Assembly: GCA_964631375.1 (NCBI GenBank)
Contig: CAZVYQ010000006.1
Span: forward strand, 21,678-85,677
DNA length: 64,000 nt
DNA from: JAAYYM01 sp964631375
Lineage (GTDB): Bacteria > Bacillota > Clostridia > Lachnospirales > Lachnospiraceae
Direction: 5' to 3'
The notes beneath the pieces are model-generated. The model was not told the DNA's origin. It saw only the letters and a program-made list of their open reading frames with translations, and searched no databases. The position numbers and the translations under genes are program-made. This document shows positions 35,361-43,783 of this stretch, in pieces; position 1 is the first letter of the stretch; each line of letters begins with the position of its first letter.

Positions 35361-35389
35361 ATTATACCCGTCCACCTCGTTAAACTCAA
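35361..35389 (-). promoter_or_regulatory. promoter of the cyclic-nucleotide operon
   Basis: TTGAGT (35384-35389) and TATAAT (35361-35366) are 17 bases apart on the minus strand, with a start expected near 35354, about 30 bases before the cNMP-binding start codon. Confidence 0.65.
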
Positions 35390-35516
35390 TGTATAATGGC
35401 GAATAATTTTGATAGTTCCAATCAATAATGTATGTTACAATCAGGAGAGAGTTCATATCATTTATACTGAGTTACATCCCGGCACATCATAACAGTACTT
35501 CATAAGGAGCATATTC

Positions 35517-35963
35517 ATGGAAATAGAGAGAAAGTTTTTGATCAAGCAGCTACCTGCAGATCTGGATTCCTATTCATTTCATATGATCGAGCAGGCTTAT
35601 TTGTGTACCGATCCGGTCATACGTGTCCGCAAGGAGGATGATCAATACTATATGACCTATAAAGGAAAGGGACTTCTCGCCAGAGAGGAATACAATCTGC
35701 CTCTGAACCAGAAAGCCTATGAACAACTAAAGACCAAGGCAGAAGGAAATCTGATTGCAAAAAAAAGAGTCCTCATCCCATATTTAGAATATGTGATAGA
35801 ACTCGATCTGTTTGCAGAGCCCTTTGCTCCGCTTCAATTAGCTGAGGTTGAATTCGAGACTGAGGAGGCCGCTCATTCCTTCACCCCTCCTGACTGGTTC
35901 GGTCAAGACGTAACCAATGATCCAAATTATCATAATAGCAATATGAGTAGACAAACATTTTGA
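35517..35963 (+). CDS. CYTH domain protein (triphosphate tunnel phosphatase)
   Basis: The 148-residue protein begins MEIERKF, the ExExK motif of CYTH proteins, followed by RVRKEDDQYYMTYKGKG and EVEFETEEAA, whose charged side chains line the tunnel. Members hydrolyse inorganic triphosphate or thiamine triphosphate; the family also includes class IV adenylate cyclases (CyaB). It is transcribed away from the cyclase/cNMP operon across a 193-base shared region, so a link through triphosphate chemistry is possible. AAGGAG precedes the ATG. The stop abuts the convergent lacI-type gene's stop. Confidence 0.9.
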   Translation: MEIERKFLIKQLPADLDSYSFHMIEQAYLCTDPVIRVRKEDDQYYMTYKGKGLLAREEYNLPLNQKAYEQLKTKAEGNLIAKKRVLIPYLEYVIELDLFAEPFAPLQLAEVEFETEEAAHSFTPPDWFGQDVTNDPNYHNSNMSRQTF

Positions 35964-36986
35964 TCATTTTGTTGATTCTCCAATGATCAACTCTCCTTCA
36001 AACGTTTTATGCTGGTGCTTATTATCATTTTGAATAACATCAAACAGTACCTTCACTGTTTCCTTTGCCATTTCCTCAATGGGCTGTCTGATGGTTGTGA
36101 TAGATGGACTATAGAAATATGCCATATCAATCCCATCATATCCTGCAACCGAGATGTCTTCCGGAATCCTGCGTCCGCTTTCCAAGATTGCTTTACAGGC
36201 ACCAATTGCCAGTGTATCTGAAATCGCATAAACTGCCGTCGGCAGATCCTTACGTTTCAGAATCTCCTGCATAACTGCATATCCATTTTCCATGGTATAT
36301 GTATCCAGTTTATAATTCATTTCATAGATCAACGATTCGTCAATTTTTATCCCATTGTCTCGAAGAGCCATTTTATACCCCTCGCGTCTCAGATTACCAA
36401 CACTTTCATCAGAAGAACATGCCACAATGGTTGCTATTCGCTTATGTCCCAATTTACAGAGATAATCCACAATTTTATAACTTTCTCTGACATCATCCAC
36501 CGACACGGAGGAATAACTCTCACTTGGATTCTTCTGTGCCATAGCAATGGTGCTCAAAACAAACGGTACCTGTAATTGTTCCAATTTCTCCTTTGTATGC
36601 GAGAAATAACCTCCCAAAAAGACAATACCCTGTAAACGCTTCTCTTTGATCAGTTCCAGTGCAACATCAACTTCATCCTCATTTAACTCTACATGACGCA
36701 GCACCAGTGCATACTTTTTCTTCTGGATTTCTTTCTCCATTACCTTGATCATCTTCATAAAAAAAGGATTTGAGATACCCTTGACTAAGATGGCAATTGC
36801 ATTTGACTCAGACAGTTTGAGATTTCTGGCACTATTATTGGGAATATAATTGTATTCCTTGATGATCTCCATGACCTTCTGTTTGGTCTCTTCATTGATA
36901 TCCGGATGGTTGTTCATGGCGCGCGAAACAGTACTGACACCTACACCGCACATCCTAGCAATATCTTTGATCGTAATTGTCTCCAT
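35964..36986 (-). CDS. LacI-family regulator, last gene of the maltodextrin locus
   Basis: The 340-residue protein has a LacI helix-turn-helix (TIKDIARMCGVGVSTVSRAMNNHPDI, residues 4-29), hinge helix and a sugar-binding core ending in VAGYDGIDMAYFYSPSITTIRQP. It lies downstream of malQ on the same strand and has its own promoter within the malQ 3' end. It probably controls the operator-rich region at 41977-42012 and the divergent GH13 gene. The inducer would be maltose or a related sugar. Confidence 0.93.
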   Translation of the reverse strand: METITIKDIARMCGVGVSTVSRAMNNHPDINEETKQKVMEIIKEYNYIPNNSARNLKLSESNAIAILVKGISNPFFMKMIKVMEKEIQKKKYALVLRHVELNEDEVDVALELIKEKRLQGIVFLGGYFSHTKEKLEQLQVPFVLSTIAMAQKNPSESYSSVSVDDVRESYKIVDYLCKLGHKRIATIVACSSDESVGNLRREGYKMALRDNGIKIDESLIYEMNYKLDTYTMENGYAVMQEILKRKDLPTAVYAISDTLAIGACKAILESGRRIPEDISVAGYDGIDMAYFYSPSITTIRQPIEEMAKETVKVLFDVIQNDNKHQHKTFEGELIIGESTK

Positions 36987-37049
36987 GATTTCTCAATCCT
37001 CGTTTCATTTCTGAAAGCATAACATTCTTGTAGGACATATTATAACTCT

Positions 37050-37077
37050 ATTATACTCTGCCGTACAGTTTTGTCAT
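37050..37077 (-). promoter_or_regulatory. internal promoter for the lacI-type gene at the end of malQ
   Basis: ATGACA (37072-37077) and TATAAT (37050-37055) are 16 bases apart on the minus strand, inside or at the end of malQ. This would give the regulator constant expression independent of the operon. Confidence 0.5.
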
Positions 37078-38532
37078 ATCATACATTCGTTTTAGCAGCT
37101 TTTTATTGATATCTTTTTCTGACATTCTCCATTTCCAGTTGTCTCCTATGGTCGAAGGTGTATTGATACGTGCTTCTGCCCCCATACATAAATAGTCCTG
37201 AATCGGAATGATACACAGCTTTGCAACACTTGACTGAGCCAGTCGTATGAAGTCCCAACTGATCTCTTTGGGTGGTGTGTCAAAATTATTGATATAGGAA
37301 ATGGATAGCTTTTTATCAGGTCTAGACAATTCATCATACCATCCACGTATTGTATTATTATCATGTGTCCCTGTATAAACCACACTGTTTGCTGTGTAGT
37401 TATGTGGCAGATAATCGCTTTCCTCACGGGAATCAAAAGCAAACTGCAGTACCTTCATTCCGGGGTAGCCTGTATCCTTTACCAATTTAATGACCGATGG
37501 AGTCAAATAGCCCAGATCCTCTGCTATAATGTCCATTTTACCCAATCTGGATGCAAGTGTTTTAAAAATCTCAATACCCGGCCCCTTTTTCCATTTCCCT
37601 TTTTCTGCAGTCTTGTTACCATATGGAATCGCATAATACTCATCAAAGCCTCTGAAATGATCCACTCGAACCACATCGTAAAGTTTGAAACAGTAACCGA
37701 TTCTCTTTACCCACCAATCATAATTGGTCTTTTTATGATAACTCCAATCATAAAGTGGATTGCCCCACAACTGACCTGTTGTGGAGAACGCATCCGGAGG
37801 ACAGCCTGCAACTGCTGTAGGCTTATTATCCTTATCAAATTGGAACAGCTTAGGAGCTGCCCAAGTATCTGCACTGTCAAACGCAACATAGATCGGAATA
37901 TCTCCAATGATCTTAATACCTCTGTCATTGGCATACTTTTTGAGTTTCGTCCATTGTTCAGTAAATTTAAACTGCTGAAACTGATAAAATTCTATTTCCT
38001 TGGCAAACCTCTTGCGATACTTAGTCAATGCATCCGGCTTACGGTTTCGGATATCCTCATCCCACTCGATAAAGCTGGCACCACCAAAGGAATTTTTGAC
38101 TGCCATATAAAGTGCATAGTCATCCAGCCAATATGCATTTTCTGCAATGAACTCTCTAAACTTCTTTTTTCGGGAGATATTGCTTCTCTCATATGCAATA
38201 TGAAGAACCTTAAATCTGGACAGATACAATTTCTCATAGTCAATGTATCTGCTGTTTTTCCCGAAGTCACAGCTGTCACATTCTCCCCTTGTCAGCAATC
38301 CTTCCTCAATCAATGTTTCCAAATCAATGAAGTATGGATTTCCGGCATAGGTTGAAAAGGATTGGTAAGGAGAATCTCCATAGCCTGTAGGTCCCAAGGG
38401 TAATAACTGCCAATAGGATTGCCCCGCCTCTCTCAACTGATCCACAAAACGATATGCATGCTTGGAAAATGAGCCAATCCCATATTTCCCCGGCAAGCTT
38501 GCTATTGGTAATAAAATCCCGCTTTTTCTCAT
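37051..38532 (-). CDS. malQ: 4-alpha-glucanotransferase (amylomaltase, GH77)
   Basis: The 493-residue enzyme has the standard amylomaltase length. Clear motifs are LLPLGPTGYGDSPY near the N-terminus, RVDHFRGF with the catalytic Asp, IIAEDLG with the acid Glu and VYTGTHDNNTIRGW with the third carboxylate. It disproportionates maltodextrins in the cytoplasm to glucose and longer chains. The site GAGAGG precedes the ATG. It follows the permease pair in the maltodextrin operon by 28 bases. Confidence 0.97.
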   Translation of the reverse strand: MRKSGILLPIASLPGKYGIGSFSKHAYRFVDQLREAGQSYWQLLPLGPTGYGDSPYQSFSTYAGNPYFIDLETLIEEGLLTRGECDSCDFGKNSRYIDYEKLYLSRFKVLHIAYERSNISRKKKFREFIAENAYWLDDYALYMAVKNSFGGASFIEWDEDIRNRKPDALTKYRKRFAKEIEFYQFQQFKFTEQWTKLKKYANDRGIKIIGDIPIYVAFDSADTWAAPKLFQFDKDNKPTAVAGCPPDAFSTTGQLWGNPLYDWSYHKKTNYDWWVKRIGYCFKLYDVVRVDHFRGFDEYYAIPYGNKTAEKGKWKKGPGIEIFKTLASRLGKMDIIAEDLGYLTPSVIKLVKDTGYPGMKVLQFAFDSREESDYLPHNYTANSVVYTGTHDNNTIRGWYDELSRPDKKLSISYINNFDTPPKEISWDFIRLAQSSVAKLCIIPIQDYLCMGAEARINTPSTIGDNWKWRMSEKDINKKLLKRMYDMTKLYGRV

Positions 38533-38560
38533 AATCGATTCCTCTCTGACTCCAACAGAA

Positions 38561-39400
38561 TTAGCCCTTCACTGCCCCTGCCGCTACACCTTCAATGATG
38601 TATTTCTGACAGAACAGATAGAAAATAATGATCGGAATAATTGCAAGTACCAATAATGCCATCATGGCACCCATATCCTTTGCTCCATACGAGCCTACCA
38701 GGTACTGTACTACAACCGGTATCGTCTTATATTCTGTACTAAGACCAATAATCAAATATGGCAGCAAATAGTCGTTCCATATCCACATTGCATTCAAGAT
38801 CGAAACTGTGATCGCTGTAGGTTTCAGGATCGGCATTACTACACCGAAGAAGGTTTGCAGTGGATTGCAGCCATCGATCATGGCAGCTTCCTCGATCTCC
38901 AGCGGAATTGATTTGACAAAACCACTGAACATGAACACCGAAAGCCCCGCTCCAAATCCCAGATAGAGCAACACCATACCTAACGGGTTGTTCAGTTTAA
39001 ACATATTTGCAAGCTTTGTCATCGTAAACATGACCATCTGAAAGGGAACGATCATGGAAAATACAAACATATAATATAGAGCACCGGTAAGTTTTGATTT
39101 TACTCTCGTTATATAATATGCCGTCATGGACGTAAAGAGCAAGATGGCAAGAACAGAGAAGATCGTAATAAAACATGACCATCCGAATGCTGAGAAAAAT
39201 CCTGTCTTCTGAATACCGTTGATATAGTTTGTCAGTCCTGAAAAGGTCAGTGCTGTAGGCAATGCAAACGGATCATCGCTGATATAGAGCTTTCCTTTGA
39301 ATGAATTCAATACTACAAAGAAGATTGGAACAAGAAAAACAAGTGCAACCATAGCCATTAGAACTGTGAGAATGCCATTTGCGATTGATTTTTTCATCAT
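38561..39400 (-). CDS. maltodextrin ABC transporter permease, MalG-like
   Basis: The 279-residue protein has six membrane helices, the loop IEEAAMIDGCNPLQTFFGVVMPIL near residue 175 and WIWNDYLLP as in MalG proteins. The start overlaps the upstream permease stop by four bases. It forms the importer with the preceding MalF-like subunit. Confidence 0.94.
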   Translation of the reverse strand: MMKKSIANGILTVLMAMVALVFLVPIFFVVLNSFKGKLYISDDPFALPTALTFSGLTNYINGIQKTGFFSAFGWSCFITIFSVLAILLFTSMTAYYITRVKSKLTGALYYMFVFSMIVPFQMVMFTMTKLANMFKLNNPLGMVLLYLGFGAGLSVFMFSGFVKSIPLEIEEAAMIDGCNPLQTFFGVVMPILKPTAITVSILNAMWIWNDYLLPYLIIGLSTEYKTIPVVVQYLVGSYGAKDMGAMMALLVLAIIPIIIFYLFCQKYIIEGVAAGAVKG

Positions 39401-40239
39401 TGCTCCACCTCCCTCTTTCTGGTGGCAACAAGCTGTGACAAGGCGATCGCTGCTACCACAATAAAGAACAATACTGCCTTAGCCTGGCCTACACCCTCAA
39501 ATCCTACACGTCCATAAAAAGTATTATAAATATCAAGTGCCAGCATTGCTGTTTTATTACTTGGTGCACCTGCAGTCAGAGCCAGATTTTGGTCAAATAA
39601 CTTAAAACTGTTTGATACAGTTAAAAATAAACATATCGTAATCGATGGCATTACCATCGGAATTTTCACATTCATTAACACCTGCCATGGTGTTGCTCCA
39701 TCTATTTTAGCTGCCTCTATCAATTCAGGCGGAACATTTTGCAGACCTGCAATATAGATAATCATCATATATCCGATCAGCTGCCAGTTCATCAACACAA
39801 CCAGACCCCAAAATCCATAGGTCGCATTTGCTACAAGTGTTGTCTCATATTTTACAAGTAAAGCATTGATCATGGATTGCCAGATATACCCCAAAATGAT
39901 ACCGCCTATCAGATTTGGCATAAAAAAGACGGTACGGAACAGGTTGGTTCCTTTGATTTTCTTTGTAAGTGCCAGTGCAATCAGAAATGCCAGAAGATTA
40001 ATTGATACAATCGATACCAATGCGAATCTGAGGGTAAACCAGAACGCATTTGTGAATTTCTGATCGGCAAATATCTGTGTATAATTGCTCAGTCCTACCC
40101 ACTTTGCACTGGTAACGGTCTTAAATTTACAGAATGACAGATATAGTCCCATTAAAAATGGTGCAACGAATGCAAAGATAAACGCAATTAACGTTGGAAT
40201 CACGAATATGGGAAAATACTTTTTCAATGTTTTCTGCAT
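39397..40239 (-). CDS. maltodextrin ABC transporter permease, MalF-like
   Basis: The 280-residue protein has six membrane helices and the ATPase-docking loop IEAAKIDGATPWQVLMNVKIPMVMPS near residue 190. It lacks the extra periplasmic domain of enterobacterial MalF, as usual in Firmicutes. AGGAGAG precedes the start. A strong hairpin lies between it and the binding-protein gene. Confidence 0.94.
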   Translation of the reverse strand: MQKTLKKYFPIFVIPTLIAFIFAFVAPFLMGLYLSFCKFKTVTSAKWVGLSNYTQIFADQKFTNAFWFTLRFALVSIVSINLLAFLIALALTKKIKGTNLFRTVFFMPNLIGGIILGYIWQSMINALLVKYETTLVANATYGFWGLVVLMNWQLIGYMMIIYIAGLQNVPPELIEAAKIDGATPWQVLMNVKIPMVMPSITICLFLTVSNSFKLFDQNLALTAGAPSNKTAMLALDIYNTFYGRVGFEGVGQAKAVLFFIVVAAIALSQLVATRKREVEQ

Positions 40240-40325
40240 ATGCTCTCTCCTTTTTCTACTTCCGGAATGCCAGAGACATTGTATCTGTGCATCCTGTCCT
40301 GTCTTTTAATTCATTACCTAAAATA

Positions 40326-40355
40326 TGGGCAGTGGCTAGGCTAAGCCACTGCCCA
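40326..40355 (-). repeat. 12-bp stem hairpin between binding-protein and permease genes
   Basis: GGGCAGTGGCT (40327-40337) and AGCCACTGCCC (40344-40354) form a perfect 11-bp GC-rich stem with 6-nt loop, extended by one T-A pair. No T-run follows, so it is more likely an mRNA-stabilising element that keeps the binding-protein message in excess than a full terminator. Confidence 0.7.
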
Positions 40356-40422
40356 CTGATCATTATATCATATGATTACTTTAATTTCATTATTGAATCG
40401 TTGTTGTAATTGCCTCTAGAGT

Positions 40423-41856
40423 CTATTCCTGAGCTGCAGCTGTAGCTGCTTTCTCTGATGCCCACTCATCAATTACTAACTGCTTTACATCATCCCATTC
40501 CATAGAACCTGATGCATACTCCAGAAGAGCTGCTCCAAAGTCATCCTTGAAGGTCTGGCTCGGGAATGATGTGAAGTTCCATGCTACACTTGTCAATGAT
40601 GAATCAGCCATATACTTGATTACTTCCTGTGCAAGAGGATCGGTTGGCTTCTCATTGTCAGCAAATGTGTTGAACGGAGCGATGAATCCAAGATCGTTTG
40701 TAACTGCTGCCTTACCTGCATCTGAGCTGAATAACCACTCTACGAATGCGATTGAAGCTGCCTGATCTTCCGGCTTAGCCTGGCTGTTGATAGAGAAGAA
40801 GTTCTCTGTACCTGTGCAGAGACCCTGTGTCTCCTCACCCTTAACGCCTGTGTAAATCGGTAAGAATTTAACATCTGTATCCTTAACTGTGTTGCCTTCT
40901 ACACCTGAGATCTGTCCCCAGCCCCAGTTACCGTTCTGTACCATAGCTGCTTTTCCAAGTGCGAACTCTGCCATAGAGTCATCAACTGACTTGCTTCCTA
41001 AAAGGCCTGCCTTAGTACATGAATTGTTGATATACAGATCAAAGATATTCTTGTAGTTGTCTGAATATGTGAACTCAAGTGCGTCTGTATCTGTGATACC
41101 TTTGTCCTTGTACTCATAATATACAGGAATGTTTGCAAGGTGTGTCTGCCATCTCCAATCCTCACCAGGTGTTAATGATGTGGATGCGAATACGCCTTCG
41201 ATACCAAGATCTGCTGCCTTAGACTGCATATCTTCTACAACTGCCTTTAATGTATCAAAGTTCTTGATCTCGTCGATGGAAGCTGCCTTAGCACCGTCCA
41301 TTGCAAAATACTTATCCATGATTGCATTATTGTAAATGATGCCGTAACCTTCAACTACATAAGGGATACCATATACACCGCCATCTTCACCTGTTACTGC
41401 AAGACTCTTGTCAAGCAACCAGCTGTAAAGGTTTGTGTCTTTCAGATCCAGACAATAATCTTTCCAATTCTGATATCCAACAGGTCCGTTGATCTGGAAC
41501 AGTGTAGGTGCGTCTGCATTTGCTACTTCTGACATCAATGTCTGCTCATAAGTTCCGCTTGCTGCTGTAACAACCTTAACAGGAACTCCTGTCTCCTCTG
41601 TGTACTTAGCTGCTAAGCTCTGCCAAATCTCGTCTACTTCAGGTTTGAAGTTCAGGTAGTAAACCTGGCCTTCGCCTGCTGCAGCTGCTGTATCGTCTGC
41701 AGGTGCTGCTTCCTCTGCTGCGGGTGCCTCTTCTTCTGCAGGTGCAGCTTCTTCTGTTGCCGGTGCTGTCTCTGTAGATGCTGATGAACCACAGCCTGCT
41801 AACAATGCAGATACCATTGCTACAGATAATAACACGCTAATCATTTTCTTTTTCAT
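40423..41856 (-). CDS. maltodextrin-binding lipoprotein, MalE-like
   Basis: The 477-residue precursor has a lipoprotein signal (MVSALLAGCGSS, Cys at residue 22), an Ala/Glu/Pro-rich linker of about 40 residues and a family 1 oligosaccharide-binding fold: YGIPYVVEGYGIIYNN near residue 145, KAAMVQNGNWGWGQI near 305 and SSDAGKAAVTNDLGFIAPF near 385. It captures maltodextrins at the cell surface. Neighbours malQ and GH13 support the substrate. The signal and linker closely resemble those of the BMP protein at 3886-5118, although the binding domains are unrelated. AAGGAGAGG precedes the ATG. Confidence 0.93.
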   Translation of the reverse strand: MKKKMISVLLSVAMVSALLAGCGSSASTETAPATEEAAPAEEEAPAAEEAAPADDTAAAAGEGQVYYLNFKPEVDEIWQSLAAKYTEETGVPVKVVTAASGTYEQTLMSEVANADAPTLFQINGPVGYQNWKDYCLDLKDTNLYSWLLDKSLAVTGEDGGVYGIPYVVEGYGIIYNNAIMDKYFAMDGAKAASIDEIKNFDTLKAVVEDMQSKAADLGIEGVFASTSLTPGEDWRWQTHLANIPVYYEYKDKGITDTDALEFTYSDNYKNIFDLYINNSCTKAGLLGSKSVDDSMAEFALGKAAMVQNGNWGWGQISGVEGNTVKDTDVKFLPIYTGVKGEETQGLCTGTENFFSINSQAKPEDQAASIAFVEWLFSSDAGKAAVTNDLGFIAPFNTFADNEKPTDPLAQEVIKYMADSSLTSVAWNFTSFPSQTFKDDFGAALLEYASGSMEWDDVKQLVIDEWASEKAATAAAQE

Positions 41857-41976
41857 AATGCTTACCTCTCCTTTTTACTCTTTTCATTGTACTGCTTTGC
41901 AATACAACAGTTATAGGTTGCCACGGAATGGAAGTATTTATACTTTTTTGTATGTATTTCCTTCCGTCAGTTTTTT

Positions 41977-42012
41977 GGAAACGGTGTCGGTATCGTTGTC
42001 GGTAACGTTTCC
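41977..42012. promoter_or_regulatory. candidate LacI-type operator cluster of the maltodextrin locus
   Basis: The arms GGAAACG (41977-41983) and CGTTTCC (42006-42012) form an inverted repeat. Between and across them two direct repeats, TCGGTATCGTTG and TCGGTAACGTTT, lie 12 bases apart. The element starts about ten bases after the expected transcription start, so bound repressor would block elongation or initiation. Confidence 0.65.
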
Positions 42013-42027
42013 AATAACCTTACAAAG

Positions 42028-42056
42028 ATAATAGCACACCCATATCATTTCTGCAA
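42028..42056 (-). promoter_or_regulatory. promoter of the maltodextrin transport operon
   Basis: TTGCAG (42051-42056) and TATTAT (42028-42033) are 17 bases apart on the minus strand, with the operator cluster directly downstream. The 364-base gene-free region 41857-42220 also holds the promoter of the divergent GH13 gene. Confidence 0.65.
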
Positions 42057-42171
42057 TACCATAATAAAACTTTGGTTAAAATATACCATTTTAGGAAGAG
42101 GGTTTTGTTCACTTTTCACATATAGACAAAGAACTGATCATATCTGTCTTTTCGCAAACACATTTCTGATA

Positions 42172-42177
42172 TATAAT
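42172..42177 (+). promoter_or_regulatory. candidate -10 box of the GH13 gene promoter
   Basis: TATAAT lies 44 bases before the GH13 start codon. The -35 region (TTTTCG or TTCGCA, 15 to 17 bases upstream) is poor, which fits a regulated promoter. Confidence 0.4.
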
Positions 42178-42220
42178 GAGACTACTGATATGATTTTGAA
42201 GAAAGAAGAGGTCAACAACA

Positions 42221-43768
42221 ATGAATACAAGACAACCCCAATGGTTGAATGATGCTGTTTTCTATGAAATCTATCCGCAATCCTTTCGTGACACCAATCA
42301 GGATGGGATCGGTGATTTTCAGGGTATCATGGAAAAGCTTGATTATATCAAAGAGACCGGCTGCAACGCCATCTGGATGAATCCCTGCTTTGAATCACCC
42401 TTTTTAGATGCCGGATATGATATTTCAGATTATTACTGTACTGCCCCACGTTATGGAACCAATGTGGATCTAAAGTTTCTGTTTGAAGCCGCTCATGAAA
42501 AAGGAATGCACGTCCTGCTTGATCTGGTTCCGGGACACACCTCAATTAAGCATAAATGGTTTGAGGAATCCATGAAGGCTGATCCTAATGCTTATACAGA
42601 CCGCTATGTCTGGACAGACAATGTATGGGAGGTGCCTGAAGCTTTCGAATGTATTCGTGGTATCTCTGAGAGAAACGGTTCTTGTGTGGTTAATTTCTTT
42701 TCTCATCAGCCTGCACTAAACTACGGATTCTATGAACCGGAACTCCCATGGCAACAGTCAATGGATGCATCGGGACCTATGACGACACGTGAGGAATTGA
42801 AAAAGATCATGAGATTCTGGCTTGCACTCGGTGCAGACGGATTTCGTGTTGATATGGCAGGTTCTCTGGTAAAAAATGACCCTGATCAAAAAGGAACCAT
42901 TCGTCTCTGGCAAGATATTAGAGCGTTTTTGGATCAGGAATTCCCGGAAGCCGCTATGATCTCTGAGTGGGGAGAGCCCGATAAGTCGCTTCTCGGTGGC
43001 TTCCATATGGATTTTCTGCTTCATTTTGGATCATCTCATTATAATGATTTGTTTCGATGCGAGGAACCCTACTTTTCCAGTCGTGGAAAAGGAGATGCCT
43101 CCGAGTTTGTTGCCAAGTATCTGGAGAACTACGGAAGATCCGGAGAAAAGGGAATGATCTGTATACCATCCGGTAATCATGATATGGATCGACTGGCAAA
43201 ATATTTGCATGGCAACGAATTAAAAATTGCCTTTGCCTTTCTGTTATCGATGCCCGGTGCACCCTTTATCTATTATGGAGATGAAATTGGAATGAACTAT
43301 GTGGAAGGTCTGAACTCTGTAGAGGGAGGGTATGATCGTACCGGCTCTCGTTCTCCCATGCAGTGGGATGACAGTACAAATGCAGGCTTCAGTACAGCAC
43401 CAAAGGACAAGCTTTATATTCCGATAGATCCGAGTGTCAACAGACCCACCGTTGATGAACAGATGTCCAACAAGAGTTCTCTCTGGAATGAAGTAAAAAC
43501 ATTACTTCAGCTTCGTCAGGAGAACAAAGCACTGCAAAACTGCTCCGGGATAGAATTTCTTGAAACAGGCTATCCTCTTGTGTATAAGAGATTCTGCGAC
43601 ACCCAATCCATCACCGTGATCCTCAATCCCTCCATTCGCCCCGCCACAGTTTCAGATATTCATGGTGAACTGCTTCACACCATAGGCAGAAAGGCTACCA
43701 TAGAGGATGAAACCTGTCAACTCGAAGGATGCACGGCCGCCTTTATACTAAATACAGATTCTGAATAA
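42221..43768 (+). CDS. GH13 alpha-glucosidase/alpha-amylase family enzyme
   Basis: The 515-residue protein has no signal peptide and so works in the cytoplasm. It is a GH13 (beta/alpha)8 barrel with nucleophile Asp211 in GFRVDMAG, acid/base Glu249 in ISEWGEP and Asp321 in GNHDMDR. The opening WLNDAVFYEIYPQSFRDTNQDGIGD is shared by oligosaccharide-cleaving members such as oligo-1,6-glucosidase and trehalose-phosphate hydrolase. It would act on maltodextrins imported by the divergent operon. The exact bond specificity cannot be read. The gene shares its regulatory region with the malE-like gene. Confidence 0.92.
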   Translation: MNTRQPQWLNDAVFYEIYPQSFRDTNQDGIGDFQGIMEKLDYIKETGCNAIWMNPCFESPFLDAGYDISDYYCTAPRYGTNVDLKFLFEAAHEKGMHVLLDLVPGHTSIKHKWFEESMKADPNAYTDRYVWTDNVWEVPEAFECIRGISERNGSCVVNFFSHQPALNYGFYEPELPWQQSMDASGPMTTREELKKIMRFWLALGADGFRVDMAGSLVKNDPDQKGTIRLWQDIRAFLDQEFPEAAMISEWGEPDKSLLGGFHMDFLLHFGSSHYNDLFRCEEPYFSSRGKGDASEFVAKYLENYGRSGEKGMICIPSGNHDMDRLAKYLHGNELKIAFAFLLSMPGAPFIYYGDEIGMNYVEGLNSVEGGYDRTGSRSPMQWDDSTNAGFSTAPKDKLYIPIDPSVNRPTVDEQMSNKSSLWNEVKTLLQLRQENKALQNCSGIEFLETGYPLVYKRFCDTQSITVILNPSIRPATVSDIHGELLHTIGRKATIEDETCQLEGCTAAFILNTDSE

Positions 43769-43783
43769 ATATATTTGAATCAA

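Noticed and set aside
37363..38355. Plus-strand 330-residue open frame
   Set aside because: It is antisense to malQ, whose identity is secure; composition is not protein-like.
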